From Dipetalonema caudispina (lineage: Eukaryota; Nematoda; Chromadorea; Rhabditida; Onchocercidae), in contig JABVXV010000161.1 of the NCBI GenBank assembly GCA_013365325.1, positions 62,001-126,000 on the forward strand: a stretch of DNA of 64,000 nucleotides, given 5' to 3'. Position 1 is the stretch's first letter. Each line of letters starts with the position of its first letter. Below the pieces are notes generated by a model that saw nothing but the letters and a program-made list of their open reading frames with translations, had not been told where the DNA came from and ran no database searches. Both the position numbers and the translations under genes were made by a program. This document shows, one piece after another, positions 1 to 12,348 of this stretch.

Positions 1-1384
1 GGAGAGAGAGAGAGAGAAGGTTAAAGGGAAACAAAAAGAAAAAAAGAAAAGAAGAAAGAGATTTATTATAGTTAAAAAGAAATAAGTGAAGAAGGTAAAA
101 TTAAATTTGTTTACGTTTCTTTTTCCTGTTTTCCTCTTGTGACTTATCTTCGTGCTTGCATTATTTATTTATTAACAATTAATATTATTTGCATGTTTGA
201 TAGGTAATAATTTTATATATGATAATAGTTTTTGTCATATATCATTATCTGGAATTTTGGATAATTTAATAAATCTATTAGCTATTCAATATGAAACAGT
301 TTGGTATTCCAGTAATTTTAATATTGAGAAAAAGAGAAACATATTCTCTGTTATACGGAATTCCGGACAACTTTATTGGAATGTTAAATAGATATTCAAA
401 ATATTAACTTAACAAGAAATATATACCATCCTAGTTGCAAGGTCTGTTCAATATTTTCTATTCAGATGAGATTTAAACTTTTCATAACGTCGACGAGTAG
501 TGACAAAACCACAATTATTGTAATTCATCGATTTGTGCATATTTGTTTGTCATTGCTGTCGTTTTCTCGCGGCAGGTTTTGGGGTCAAAGGTCGGACGTT
601 GGACTGTGTAATGCTTATTCAAGTTTGAGTTGTTGTTATGGTGCTGTTTGATTAGTTAGTTCAATTCGAATTAGCGTACTTTGATAGTAAAGTGATATAG
701 AATTAATGTAGAATTATAATACTTCAAAAATTATATTGCTTTAGCTATGGATAAATCTTTTGGAATTGAGTAAAAAATGAAATTATCCAAGCAAAAAAAT
801 AAGTTTAATCAACGAAATTTTTCTCATTTGATAACATTTATTTATTGTAGTTGTTAATTCATTACTGTTACCTAAGATGTCATTACTCCCTTCTTTTCTT
901 TGCTTTCTATAGTTATTGTACAAAGATCTTGATATCTCTTCATTTTCCTGTCATTTTTCAACCACTGCAGCTCGTTTTCTACTCTTTTTTCAACTCTTCT
1001 TAAATTCATTTTAGGAAAATGACAATATCTCATAGTTCTTCTTTTTATTAGTTTCTGTTGTTTAAATGCATTCTTCTCTTCTCCTCTTGTTTATCGTGTA
1101 AAATTTTCATGTTTTCCTTTTTTTCTTTAATAATTTGAATTTGTTTCTTTCTTTCTCCCTTATCACTTATACACTTATTATATCAAGTTATCGACCGTAC
1201 TTCATTTTGGTATTCTTTCTGCTTTAACTGTTTCATTTTTCTATACTTCTTTTATTCACCAAACATAGAATTTTACTAGAAAGTAGTGATTAATTTGTCG
1301 ATGGATGAGTGATAAATGCTATCAGTTTTGCAGAAACTGTTGATTTTCTCATTTTCTGAAATTTCCTCATATTTTACGCCGACA
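1..1384. other. Non-coding 5' region of the TTC4-like gene
   Basis: No exon is supported here. It opens with a short GA repeat (1-17). Two short open frames (197-391 and 466-651) show no recognisable protein or splice support. A less AT-biased patch near 545-610 is the most promoter-like part. The rest is T-rich and probably holds the promoter and 5' UTR of the plus-strand gene starting at 1385. Confidence 0.5.
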
Positions 1385-4300
1385 ATGAACTCATCAGCAA
1401 AGGTAGCGACATCGATGAGTGACGTAGAACGGGCTAAATTGATCAAAGAAATGGACGATGATTTGGATCATTTTATTGATAGCCTTGCCAGACAGGTTTC
1501 TTCCTTTATTCCAGGTCAAACCTCCGGGATAGCGAATAGTCGAATTAATCTTTTTTTCTAGCCTCGCTTCATGAAACAGTTTAAAGTGATATTTGGAATC
1601 TATGTTCTCATCCTAGTAATAGTTCACTTATGCATATCATTCCCACATTTTTTATTGCTTCAATAAAGAAATGAGAGTGGACACTTGATTTGTAATGCTT
1701 ATTATTCTAATAAAGAGACAGAAAACATACATTAATGTGTTTTTTATTTCAAAAAAGATTTGAAGGAACCAAAGAAACCGTTTGTTTATGATGAGTGGTG
1801 TAGGGAGATCGATCAGCACCCAGCGTTTATGACTGTTTTGCAACCTGATGAAAATGGCGAATTTTCCGAGGCTGTTCAGGCTTTACAGGTATAGACACCA
1901 CACATAGTTGCTTTTTTTTAGACATATTCTTGTATATTCCCACTTCATTTTTGGGAGGCTTCAAATTGCTTGGTAAATATTTACCTTGTTTCAGGCATTA
2001 AAATACGAGGAGGATGAGTTGGAGGATCGGCGGGCGGCTGCGGAAAGGCACAGAATAGATGGCAATAAACATTTCAAATATAAGAAATATCACTGGGCTA
2101 TCAATCGATATACGGATGGTACTTTATTTGCTGTGGATAAAAAATTTTAAGGCTCATCTACGAGGACGTAATGAGAAATGGATTAATGGCTTAGAATCTT
2201 TTATTTGGACAGGAGCTTGAATTTCGTGATTTATTATCATAATTCTCCGGTTATTAAGACAATTCTGGTGATAATTTATGATTGAGTAGTACAGTTCCAT
2301 ATTCTTTATTAAGTTATTAGGTTGCTGGTTCTTTTAATTTCTCATTTTATGTTTAATTTTTTATATCTAATGCATAACAGTTTCAATATAAGAAAATCTC
2401 AAAGATTTTTATTTCTTCTGTCAACTTTGCTGGGACAAAGTAGTGGTTGGCTCATAGGGATTTTTGGTGCTTTTTACAATTTTCTCCTTGAATTTGTTGT
2501 AAATAGATTTGTAAGTTTAAATTTATGCAGGCATTAATCAGAGATGTACGGATCGACCACTCAATTCAATTTTATATGCTAATCGAGCTGCTGCTCAGAA
2601 ATATGTTGGTAATATTGGCTCCGCTTTCAGAGATTGTTTCTTTGCTCGGAAATTTGATCCTGAAAATATGAAGGTTTACGTTTGATTTTGGTTTATCTTT
2701 ATAGCTTATTGGTTAGGATAAACTTATTGGTTAGGTAATCTTTAGGGATTAGATTTGCAGAAAACTATATGGAATTACTGAGATTTCTTAGGTATTTTTT
2801 GCTTGTTTTATGGATAAGCTTGGCAGGGTGGATTGTATATAGTTTTGCTCTAAGGTAGTTATGGTATTTCTGATTACTGTCTTCAAACTTACAAACTTTC
2901 CTCTCTTTGGATTTAAACCATTAGCGTCAACCTTCGAATCACCTCCTTTGATCCTCCTGCTGAGCACTTGCTGAGCAAGTGATGATTCTTGTTCGGGTTA
3001 TTGCATCCGTCTGTTCATTCTGTTTTCTGTGAATAACTTTACCGTGTGTATTAACATATTGCTTGGTATTTCAAAATAACTTTCACTTAAATTTTTATCA
3101 TAAAATGCTGTTTATATAATGCTATGAAGTTTTTTCTAATTTTACAAATTTTTAATGCAAATCATGAAATATCGTATAGTTATTTGTAATTGGAATTTCA
3201 TATGTAAATTTATAATACATCGAGAAAAAGGCTTAATAAATATGTATCTTTGTTTAGGCTATTATTCGGGGTGCTGAATGTCTGGTGGAGCTCGGTCGAG
3301 GAAGGCAGTGCTTGGAATGGCTCAAAGGCAGTAAGGAACATTATAAAAGAGTGACGTTTGTGCCGTATGATCGTAGTTAGTATCTGATCACTAGATCTTG
3401 TTAATTCTTGAAGTGATAAAATGTACTTCGTTCTTATTCACTTCGTCCATTACTCTTGTTGTCCTTTATCATTAAGTGAATATAAGCGAAGAAAAGCTAA
3501 TAAAATATAAAGAGTAGAAAGAATAATGAAGCTTAAGTTAAAGATATGGAATGTTAAAGATTCAAGTTAAAAAAGAAAAAAACAATAGAGTAAAGAAATA
3601 AAACGATAAAGTAAAAAAATAAAGTAACAGAATGTATGAGCATTTTGAGCTTTGCTAAATTACGTTTTAGTATTGAGAAGTATGCAATAATTATTTCAAC
3701 AATTGCATTTTTCCTTGTGATACATTTTAAATGCATGCATTTAGGTCGTCAAGCGGATGATGACCACATAAATGAATTGTATGAAAAAGCGCAACGCCTT
3801 GCCTTGGTTGAAGAACGAGATGAGCGAAAGCGACGACAAAATGTAGTTCATTAAGTTTGCTGAATATGTGGCTATCCGTTCTCTCTTCTGTTCAACTGGG
3901 ATTTTTTTCTCTCCTGTAAGGTAATATCTGAATTATAACTTTTATAGGTTGCAAAAGATTTGGGTGCGAAGCAACGATTATTATTGGCATTTAAGCAGAG
4001 GAATATTAAATTTCAACCAGCTATTTACTTTGATAATCCTGAATTGTTCGAATGGTCACAGATTGAAGTGCAGTTGTCATTTCTGAAAGAGGTTGTTGGC
4101 TTTAATCATAATTTGAAGTCGTTGTTATAGCTGATGGCGTTAATGCTTTTTATATAAGTGAAGGCATTGGTACCTAGATCATCTCTTTCTACATAATCAT
4201 ATTCAGAACTTAAGTTATCCAGAAAGTATCTATTTGGTATTAGAAAAATGAATTGAGTTTTAAAGGATACTTTTAGTTTTGACGTTAACTAAACTCACGT

Positions 4301-5597
4301 TTCCATTTATTTCGAAGTCATACCATCAATTCCAAGTCTATCCGGATGTTATTAGGACCATGTTCATTTCCATCATTCATTCAACACTATTTACCTTGTC
4401 CATTTGTCCAACTCAATTCAACTTGAGGCAGTGAAATTTCGGACTTTGCTGTGTTATTCCACATAAAATTAGCAGTATTTTCTTGCAGTCTGAAAAGGTG
4501 TATGTGGATGATTGTGGTGTATTACATTGGCCTATACTGGCACAATATCCGGAAACAGGAAAGGTTGATCTAGTAACTGATTGCTCCGAAGAAAGCTCAG
4601 TAGATGATGTTTTCAGTGGTATTTTTCAACAAGGAACATCATCTAATGGCTCTAATTCCTCGTTTAAGTAAGATTTAATTCCAGATTTTAAAATTACTGA
4701 ACTTCAATTCCAAAATGAGACATGTTTCGAAACTGATCTTATTTCACATGAAAAATAACATTTTCCTTTTTCCGGCGTGGCAATGTCCGATATTTCGTGT
4801 CGTTGGATTTGGACAAAGAGTACGATAGCGCAGAATTAATGCCTTACTCGAAAATTCGGGAGGCGTTCTCTCTTCCGGGATTTATTATTGTGCAAGGATT
4901 ACCGACAATTCAGGTAAGATCGAAAAAAATAGTTTGGTTAAAGAAATACGATAGTTGTGGTAAAAACATGATATCGTTGTCTTTTCTGGAGTATTTACAA
5001 ATTTGTGATCGCATAGGCAAAGTTTTATAACAATGAACAAAATCGGGTGAACGATTTACCATTGCGAATAAATTTTGCATTACGGTGAAAAGTTTGAGTA
5101 GTTGATTTCTTATTTAGTGCATTTAACTAGTTGTATATTGCTAGTTCAACTTTTAAACGCATTCCTATCAAGTTTCATCTTCATAACTATGAAAAAAAAA
5201 AAAATATTGAAAAAAAAACGAAACGTTCTGGCACCATTAAGTATCTAAAATAAAGCCTTAAACCATGTGAAAAATGAAAATATTTATTACCACAAGTGAG
5301 ATACTAAGTATTAAGGAAGTAATGCAGTCGAGACTTTCCCTCAACTAACGGCCTGAAAAGAATTGACCGTTCAATGAATTTTGGGAAGGAATTATATAGA
5401 AAGGAATTGAGGGAAAGTAAAGGAAAGTACATTAATTGAAAATGATGGCCGAAATTTTTTGGCATTTCATGCCGTTGAGCTATTTTTTTTTTTTTCAACA
5501 TTAGCTTTTATGTATATTTTCTCTTCAGATCTATACAAAAGAACATGCCGAAGCAAATTTTGTCAAAGTTGAAGACAATTTCTACAAAACCAAATAA
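1385..5597 (+). CDS. TTC4: TTC4/Cns1-like TPR co-chaperone
   Basis: Tetratricopeptide repeat protein 4 family: cytosolic/nuclear co-chaperones that bind the C-termini of HSP90 and HSP70. Exons: 1385-1514, 1758-1888, 1995-2118, 2531-2673, 3258-3372, 3745-3842, 3948-4091, 4489-4667, 4775-4913, 5529-5597; joined length is 424 codons with stop, against 387 residues in human. Seen: an acidic N-terminus, the family's PFVYDEWCREID block, then TPR helices with GNKHFKYKKYHWAINRYTDG and ILYANRAAAQKYVGNIGSAF followed by AIIRGAECLVELGR. The C-terminal domain carries LHWPILAQYPE and RGNVRYFVSLDLDKEYDSAEL, matching the family's wheel domain. I chose the ATG at 1385; an in-frame ATG at 1316 would add 23 residues. 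The first junction is the least certain (1514 preferred over 1495). The intron before 4775 ends in CG rather than AG. Confidence 0.88.
4668..4774 (+). other. Intron with apparent non-AG acceptor
   Basis: Intron 8 of the TTC4-like gene starts with a consensus GTAAG after phase 2. The only join that restores the conserved GNVRYF block ends the intron at 4774 in TTTTTCCG instead of TTTTTCAG. No AG lies between the last upstream in-frame stop (4749-4751) and the conserved codons. It is either a rare non-canonical site or a base error in the assembly. Confidence 0.6.
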
Positions 5598-5598
5598 A
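5593..5598 (+). terminator. Poly(A) signal overlapping the TTC4 stop
   Basis: AATAAA overlaps the TAA stop (5595-5597) of the TTC4-like gene. If used, the 3' UTR would be only about 10-25 bases. Confidence 0.45.
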
Positions 5599-7771
5599 AG
5601 TTTCATTGTCTTTTGATGATTCACTTCTTGTATTTTTCGTGTTTATATATATATATTCCTTCCATTCAGGTTACATGCTCTAGTTATGTATATATCCGAC
5701 GATTTTAGCATTTTTTATGTAGATTTTTAGTCAGTATTTTCTACAAATGACAAATCAATAGGCAAAGAGCGTGTCACGGTAACACTATGCAGTGTGTTGG
5801 GTTCCCGGAAAAATTTTACAAATGCCAATTATTAAAGTACTTTCATTAAATACTTCTCTATTTTGAATGTTTGGTTAATCTAGCCTTTATGATCGGCATA
5901 CAGTTCTCTTTGATGATACATAAGTCCTGTCAAAATGATGGCATTACAAAATGAGTGTAATAGAGAAATAAATTTTTTTTTTCAACTTTTTAAATTGAAT
6001 ATGAGAAATTCAGTTATCGTATTGCTTATCTTGACGGAAACGAAAAGATTTAGCAAAAGGTGTAGGGAATAAGAAAGCGTAAACTCACTTTTTTAAGTTA
6101 AATGGAATTTTTTATTAGTAGCAATCTTCCAGTTTTGCTGCCGGCATTTTAAATTCGGCCATTTTTCATGTTATCATTTGGCTAGTGAATATTGCATACA
6201 TTTTTGTTTTGTAAACTTGATATGTTGATTTGGTTGTGTTACTCAATTATTCTTGCTTCTTTCTTCTGTTTCAAGAAATTTGGTGTCGGCAGTCAGGAAT
6301 TATTAGCCGTATGGTGGTAGGTATTTTTTATCCAAAATACGACTTGAATAAATAGAACAAAGAATGGTTAGCACAGTTGTATCTTGCAAAATGTGAGCTT
6401 CCCGATTAACCATTCGGCAATTGAATTCACTCTTCTCGCAGATGGCTAGGCAAAGATTCTAGGCTTGCTAATGCGAAAGTTCTTTCATGAAAGAAAAATT
6501 GTGGAGAACCGTTGTTGGATGGAGCAGCATTTTATTTTACGATTATCGGATAATTTTCAGGAATCACTGGTACTGTTAGTGGTAGTAGGTTTCTTTGCAG
6601 TTCTCTTCTTTTGATACTTTGTTTACTAAAGGTGATCGAAAGTGAATAGCTAGGGTTGGTGATTAGAAAAAGGACAGAATAATAGGCAAAGATTCTAGGC
6701 TTGCTAATGCGAATGTTCTTTTATGAAAGAAAAATTGTGGAGAACCGTTGTTGGATGGAGCAACATTTTATTTTACGATTATCGGATAATTTTCAGGAAT
6801 CACTGGTACTGTTAGTAGTAACAATTTCCTATACACTTCTCTTCTTTTAATACTTTGTTTACTAAAGATGATCGAAAATGTATGATGATGAATAGTTGCA
6901 TTTACAATCATAGAAAAATGGAAATATACTTTTGTGAAGACATGTATGTAATAAGATAAGGATAAATATCTTTCGATTCACGGATGTATTGGCTTACGTT
7001 CTCGTATGTTTTTAAATTTATTTGCAGTAAAATTATGTTGTATGTAAGATATGTGGACCTCAATTCATATAATATATTTCGTATTATGATTTTATCACAA
7101 ATAAATTTTAAGCAAAAAGCATTATCATTCGATCAGACTGTATTGCAATTGGTATGTTTCTAGCAACTTTGATTGATACCACTTCCAGTGGTAGAACTGG
7201 TTAAAGGTTCACTAGCATCGTATCTGTAATTGCGGAGCGATAGCTATGAATATAATTATTCGAAAAATTTCCCGAGCTTCTTAATTGAATTATCTGATCA
7301 TCTACTTAGTTAATCATTTTCACTAGCAGGTTTCTTGATTTCACCGGTTACTTAGATGTAACTTGATTACTTGATTATAACTATAATTAATAAAACTACA
7401 TAACTCAGATTTGTACTGATAATTTCACCTTCATAATAGAAATATTTCGAACGGAAAATTAGAGAATAATTCAGAAATTTCACCAATCCACGATACACAT
7501 GTATGAAAAATTGAATATTTGCTAATGTAGGATCCTTAGGTAGGTATATGTCAGAATGGTAACCTCTTCAAATTTCAAATTCCAAAATAGCCTTACGTTT
7601 TACTTTTGCTGATAATCGAAGTCGTTAGCATTGGCTTAATTGATTCTGCAAAAAAAAATATGGGAAATTTCAAGGATATCTAGCTTACGCAGAAACATAT
7701 GGGTAGTTTCATGAATTCTGCTAACTTTAATTTACCTAGTTAATTAGAACTTTCATCAATAGTCTAATTGC
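5599..7771. other. Intergenic, mostly without recognised genes
   Basis: AT-rich DNA between two convergent genes. Apart from the tandem repeat at 6447-6880, I see a short splice-bounded open segment near 6276-6319 (acceptor-like TTTCAAG, donor-like GTAGGT) that I could not connect to anything. No protein family is recognised with confidence. Confidence 0.4.
6447..6880. repeat. Tandem duplication of a ~198-bp unit
   Basis: Copy 1 (6447-6644) and copy 2 (6683-6880) are direct repeats offset by 236 bp. They are nearly identical through most of their length and diverge near 6585/6821. Both begin with TAGGCAAAG, so each starts at a splice-acceptor-like AG on the plus strand. Both keep a parallel plus-strand open frame ending in a hydrophobic tail. 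On the minus strand both start after a TTTAG and keep a frame ending in PENYPIIVK and a stop. It could be a duplicated exon or a non-coding duplication. Confidence 0.8.
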
Positions 7772-8929
7772 CTAATTAGACGAATTGACACAAACGTTTG
7801 GACGGTTAATATCGTGAGTTTCATTGGCGGATCTTGAAGATCCGTTTGAAGTTCCTACCACTGATCAATAACATACCTTGGCTATATGTGATTACTTACT
7901 TGAACTATGTGAACCTTCCGTTGCCTGTAAACTAATTTCCGATGCTGTCTTACTGCTCGTACTACATTGACTGCTACTTGGTCTGCAATGAAAAATTATC
8001 CCCTTATATATCGTTTTCAGTAATTTTCGCAATAACCTAAAATTCGGAAGCTTCTTTGAATTCAATTAACTTACTATTTTGGTCCATTTAATTTTAAAGA
8101 TTTAAGAAGTTAAATGAATGATGACATGACAAATGCTATAGGGACCTATAAACTTTAGCTATATGTTTTCTTTCAGTTTCTTCATCTTTGATACTCATAT
8201 GTGAACTTGTAACATTGGATATTTCTTTCCAACCTTCCAGTTCTGCTGTATGATGTATTTTGTCGAACTACAACTTGTTGTAAATTATTACTATATCTTG
8301 CTTGAGAACTTTTAGATATGTAATTTATGATTGAAATTAAAATATACCATAAAATATTGTGGAAAATGTTAGACAACATAGTTAAGGGTAGTGTATTATT
8401 AGTGATTAATCATCAAAGTATGTAAACAAAATTATTACAAACTTACGTCAAGCAATGTATATTTGATATTAGTTGCAGCTTTTAATTGAATTCGTGATCG
8501 ACGGATCATGAAATAAAAATACCATGGCAAAATGATGATAGCCATGGTGATACTTCCAATAAACCAGGTAAAATAAAATGTGAGTCGTTGATGTTTTGTT
8601 ATCGGATCCACGTAAAAAACTTTTTAATATGTGAAAAAAGATCATAATAGTTGATATTAATAATAGTAATGTGATACGATAGAAGAGTTGGATTCTTTTT
8701 GATAGAAAAAAAGAACTCTATGCTTCTATATGTATTTGTTTAAATTTTAAATTTGAATTGAACAATTTGCAGTCCTTCCAAAACTGTGCCAATTAGATCG
8801 AGTTTTATCAAGTTGTAACTTTAATTTTTAAATGCAAGTTTTAAACAAATATTAAAAAGTTAGACTTCAATAATTAAAGTTTCTTTTACCAAAATTCCTC
8901 CAAAAACTTCCGCTTTCTGTTACTTCCAT
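7772..8929 (-). CDS. Unrecognised single-pass membrane protein
   Basis: I do not recognise the family. Five exons join in frame: 8929-8890, 8619-8447, 8267-8146, 7982-7900, 7860-7772; 168 residues plus stop. Every junction has GT/AG and matching phase. The start is an ATG shortly after a possible trans-splice acceptor (AG at 8939-8940). The N-terminus of about 25 residues is soluble. One hydrophobic helix follows at about residues 26-52 (…FIGSITMAIIILPWYFYF…), then RRSR, predicting the C-terminus in the cytosol. The tail is charged, then Ser/Thr-rich from about residue 112 (SSSQCSTSSKT) with no cysteine pattern or enzyme motif. No exon is long enough to stand out as an open frame, which makes the model easy to miss. 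It is head-to-head with the plus-strand gene at 10738. Coding status rests on splice phase and hydrophobicity alone. Confidence 0.55.
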
Positions 8930-9779
8930 AATTGCTGCCTGCATACTTGTTTTTTTTTTTTTTTTTTTTTTTTTTTTTGAAATATGTCAAAAATTTATAG
9001 CAACCAATTTAAAATAACTAATGCTACCGAAATTGTAATGGTAAACAAATCTTCTTTTTAACTTTAATTTGAAGTTATCTTTTAAATTTTGTTTAATTTG
9101 AGTGCAAACATAATCACTTACCATTAAATAAATGTTTTAGTAACAGATTAATTTGTTGATATATTATAACTGACAATTTCTTTTCAAAGGATTTCTTGGT
9201 ATATAATTTACATAATATGCAAATTTGGTAACAATTTACTTTATCAGATTATATTTTTAGTTATTTAAAAATTTATAATAACTGTAGCAAAATGCTTGCT
9301 TCCGTTTAACAGCTAAATGGTAAAATGTATGTTATTAGCAAGATTACAAAATGTTAAAAACAATTTTCAAACATTTCTTTTTCTCTTTATTTCTTTCATT
9401 AATTCAACTTCATGGAAATTTTATTTTTCCAGTTTCTTCAAGGAAGAATATCATACTTACAATAATAAGCTTATGCTTTAAAAAAAAAAGGACTCTCAAA
9501 AGATTGCATAATTTTTGAGGAAGGTACATTGCGTGACGTGAAATAAGTAAACAAATGTGATGTATATAAATACTCAAATATCAGCAATTAAAATCCGCTT
9601 AACTTATCTTTTAATTCTATGCAAATACTTAGTTAATGAATTTATTTTACATGTGTATATTTGAAAATATCTATGTGCAATGCATTTTTTGATAATTGAA
9701 TAATTATTGAAACTTACATATTTACTGACTTTATAAGCATCTAAATTCTACAGATTAATCGCCATCAAATTGATAAGTT

Positions 9780-9783
<4 letters not shown>

Positions 9784-9812
<29 letters not shown>
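9784..9812. repeat. (CT)n microsatellite
   Basis: Near-perfect CT dinucleotide run of about 28 bases followed by a degenerate CT-rich tail. Confidence 0.95.
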
Positions 9813-9814
<2 letters not shown>

Positions 9815-10715
9815 TTCCCTCTCTCCTTTTCTTTCTCAAGAAAGTTTACCTTAACATTACATTACACTTAACTGCTAAATACAATGAATTTCCGAAGTGA
9901 TAACATTCGAATAAAATTGTAATGAACCAATAGATGAAAAATATTACTGATATACTTGTATCGGAGAATCTGCTAAATGACAGTTGTTATTTAAAATTTC
10001 TCAAACAGTAAATAATTAGAAAATTAAATCATTGAAACAGAGTGGTATCAAAAGTATAGCTTGATCCATAATTATATCATTATTTGGTGTTTGTAAAAAT
10101 TCAAAATAATTTGTAAATTTTATTGTTCATGTTGCTAATAAATTGAGTTTTTTAAATTGAACAATAATATTTACATGGAATTAATTCAAAAAAAAAATTA
10201 CTGATTAATGATCAAAAGTTTTTCTTAGAAAATGTTGTTAAAATAATTCAATATGTGTATAGCTAGAAGTTGAAATCTAAAGGTCAGATAATTTACCTTT
10301 CTTATGATAAATAACGCTTAACAAAATGAATGGTATTGTTATTATCTTCAGGATGTATACAATTTTATTTGTTTACTATATATTTTAATTGTGGTTATCC
10401 TGGAAATCATTTTAAATGGTCATTTAAATATCGCACTTTGTCATTATCAATTTCGAATCATTCATTGCCGGTTGCACTAAAAAAGGTTAACTAAGTTGCT
10501 ATTTTGGGATATTGCTGACGATTATTTCATTTCAAATATTTAAAAGTTAATTGAATAACTTTTAGGAAAAAAAAAAAGACCAGTTATCGATTAGTCATTA
10601 TAGTTTCCCAAATCTCGAATTATACATTTTCGATCATTTTGACAACTACTGTTTCCTGAAATTTCTTCCGGATCTTACCATGGTTTTAATTTGGATAGCT
10701 GAATTAAGCGATCAA

Positions 10716-10727
10716 TTGCTTGCACAG
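10716..10727 (+). promoter_or_regulatory. Possible spliced-leader acceptor
   Basis: TTGCTTGCACAG lies 10 bases before the ATG at 10738. It looks like a nematode trans-splice acceptor; it could also end an upstream cis-intron. Confidence 0.4.
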
Positions 10728-10737
10728 ATCTCAACAA

Positions 10738-12348
10738 ATGCGATCTCAAACCGTTATATTGAACGATAATCAACTAAGCGATGAAGATATTTTGGAACTT
10801 AATTCAGCGCATTTCTCACTGCGAATGGCACTTATCTTCCTCATTGTGATTGTTATCTTTTTTGCTATCATGCAACTCATCAAATTAGCCTACCAAATTA
10901 TGAAAATTCGTAATAATGCTAATAAGGTAAGTTAACTTGGAAAATTTTCCACCTTGGAAACTATTCTAATTGATAGAGGCTCAATTACTTTCGTTTAATC
11001 AAAATACTACAATAAATTTGTTTCGAATGACTGCTTCGAATTTTCCCCAAACAATGTTTGAGTGATTAATTTGGAATGAATAACCGTAAATTCTGAATGT
11101 GTGATTTATTGATTTCATCGATTTTACGTCTATATTCATTCCTTCAATTTTCTTTACTTCACTCAAGTTATCAATTCGTTTGCATTCAGCCTTTTGACAG
11201 TCAAATGTCCGAAGTTATCGTTGATTCGAAAAAAGCGAAAAGGTTTTTAGCTCAATTTTGTACTTATTTTTTCCGTCCTTTGCTGATCAATCTTTGTATC
11301 GTCGAAATTATCGTTATTTCATAACTTTATGAGTTTTGATCAAAAATATTCTACAAAATTCAAAACTTGTGAAATAGGATTTAAAATTGATGATTGAAAC
11401 TTAAACTAATCCTTGTTGCAGAAGGAAAAGGTCGAAGCATTCGCTGCCAAGTAAAGAAATGAAAATTCAGTTGTCATTAACGAATGAACAAGAAAGGGAC
11501 ATCACATCTGATGATCGCGATATAGCTGCTAAAAAGGAAGGGACAAAAAAGACGGAATTTTCATCAGTACCACTTTATCAAAGCACTCAGACTAACAAAA
11601 TTATCATATAAAATTCTGTGAGAGTTTCTAAGAAGGAACCAATGGAATTCAATTTAAATTTTATTATTTCTCAGAATGGACTAATCAAATTTCAAAAGTT
11701 TGTGAAGTTCGAAGGAAAAGTATCAGAATAAAGTATAGATAATTTTCCTTTTCAATAGCTCATATTTATACGTTTTTAGCCTCAAAATGAAGAACTAAAG
11801 ATTGTGCCGCGTAATGAACCTCAAAAATTTTCGGATGAACTTCCAGCACCGAACATCAAAGATTCTTTGCCATGTTTCGGTAATAAATCTTAAATACCTA
11901 TTACAAGTACAAAACTTCACAAAAATCATAATGCATTAAATTGCAAGCAAAAAGATGTAATGTGAAAGAAGTCTATAAGTGAAGTTTATAATTGATTCGA
12001 AATCATCAACCTAACATTTAAATGCATTTTTTAGGTTCACAAAATATGTCATCGATTACATCAGTACCTATCAAAGAGAAGTCTACATTATCAGTATCAA
12101 AAGCTCAAGATTCTTTAATGGTTGTCAATAATGAGATATCATTACAACCATCCCATAGTGCTGAACGATTAAAGCGGGAAGCGGAATCAGAACAAAAGAA
12201 GTCATTCTTAGCAGCGAAAGCTCAGGATTCTTTAATGGTCGTTAACGATCAGAAGCCATTACAACCAGCCGCTAGTGCTGAACAATCAAATTTGGAAACG
12301 ACATCAAAATCGGAAGAATCAAAAACTGCTCAACAAAAGAATAATTGA
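10738..12348 (+). CDS. Unrecognised single-pass membrane protein, repeated tail
   Basis: No family recognised. Exons 10738-10926, 11190-11242, 11422-11566, 11780-11879, 12035-12348 join in frame to 266 residues plus stop. A hydrophilic N-terminus of about 28 residues precedes one strongly hydrophobic helix at about 31-50 (MALIFLIVIVIFFAIMQLI). A basic juxtamembrane stretch follows (MKIRNNANK, then SKKAKRRKRSKH), so the tail is probably cytosolic. The tail is Ser/Lys/Gln-rich and holds an imperfect repeat: AQDSLMVVNNEISLQPSHSA and AQDSLMVVNDQKPLQPAASA. The third exon can also read on to a stop at 11611, giving a shorter form. The donor at 11566 (GTACCA) is the weakest junction. The gene is divergent from the one at 7772-8929, which has a similar layout but no obvious sequence similarity. 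Confidence 0.6.

Larger units (their letters stand above)
8930..10737. other. Shared upstream region of two divergent genes
   Basis: About 1.8 kb of AT-rich sequence between the divergent membrane-protein genes. It contains a long T run near 8950-8979 and a CT microsatellite at 9784-9812. No exon is supported. It presumably holds both promoters. Confidence 0.5.

Noticed and set aside
197..651. Two short plus-strand open frames upstream of TTC4
   Set aside because: No recognisable protein, no splice context, and composition like non-coding DNA.
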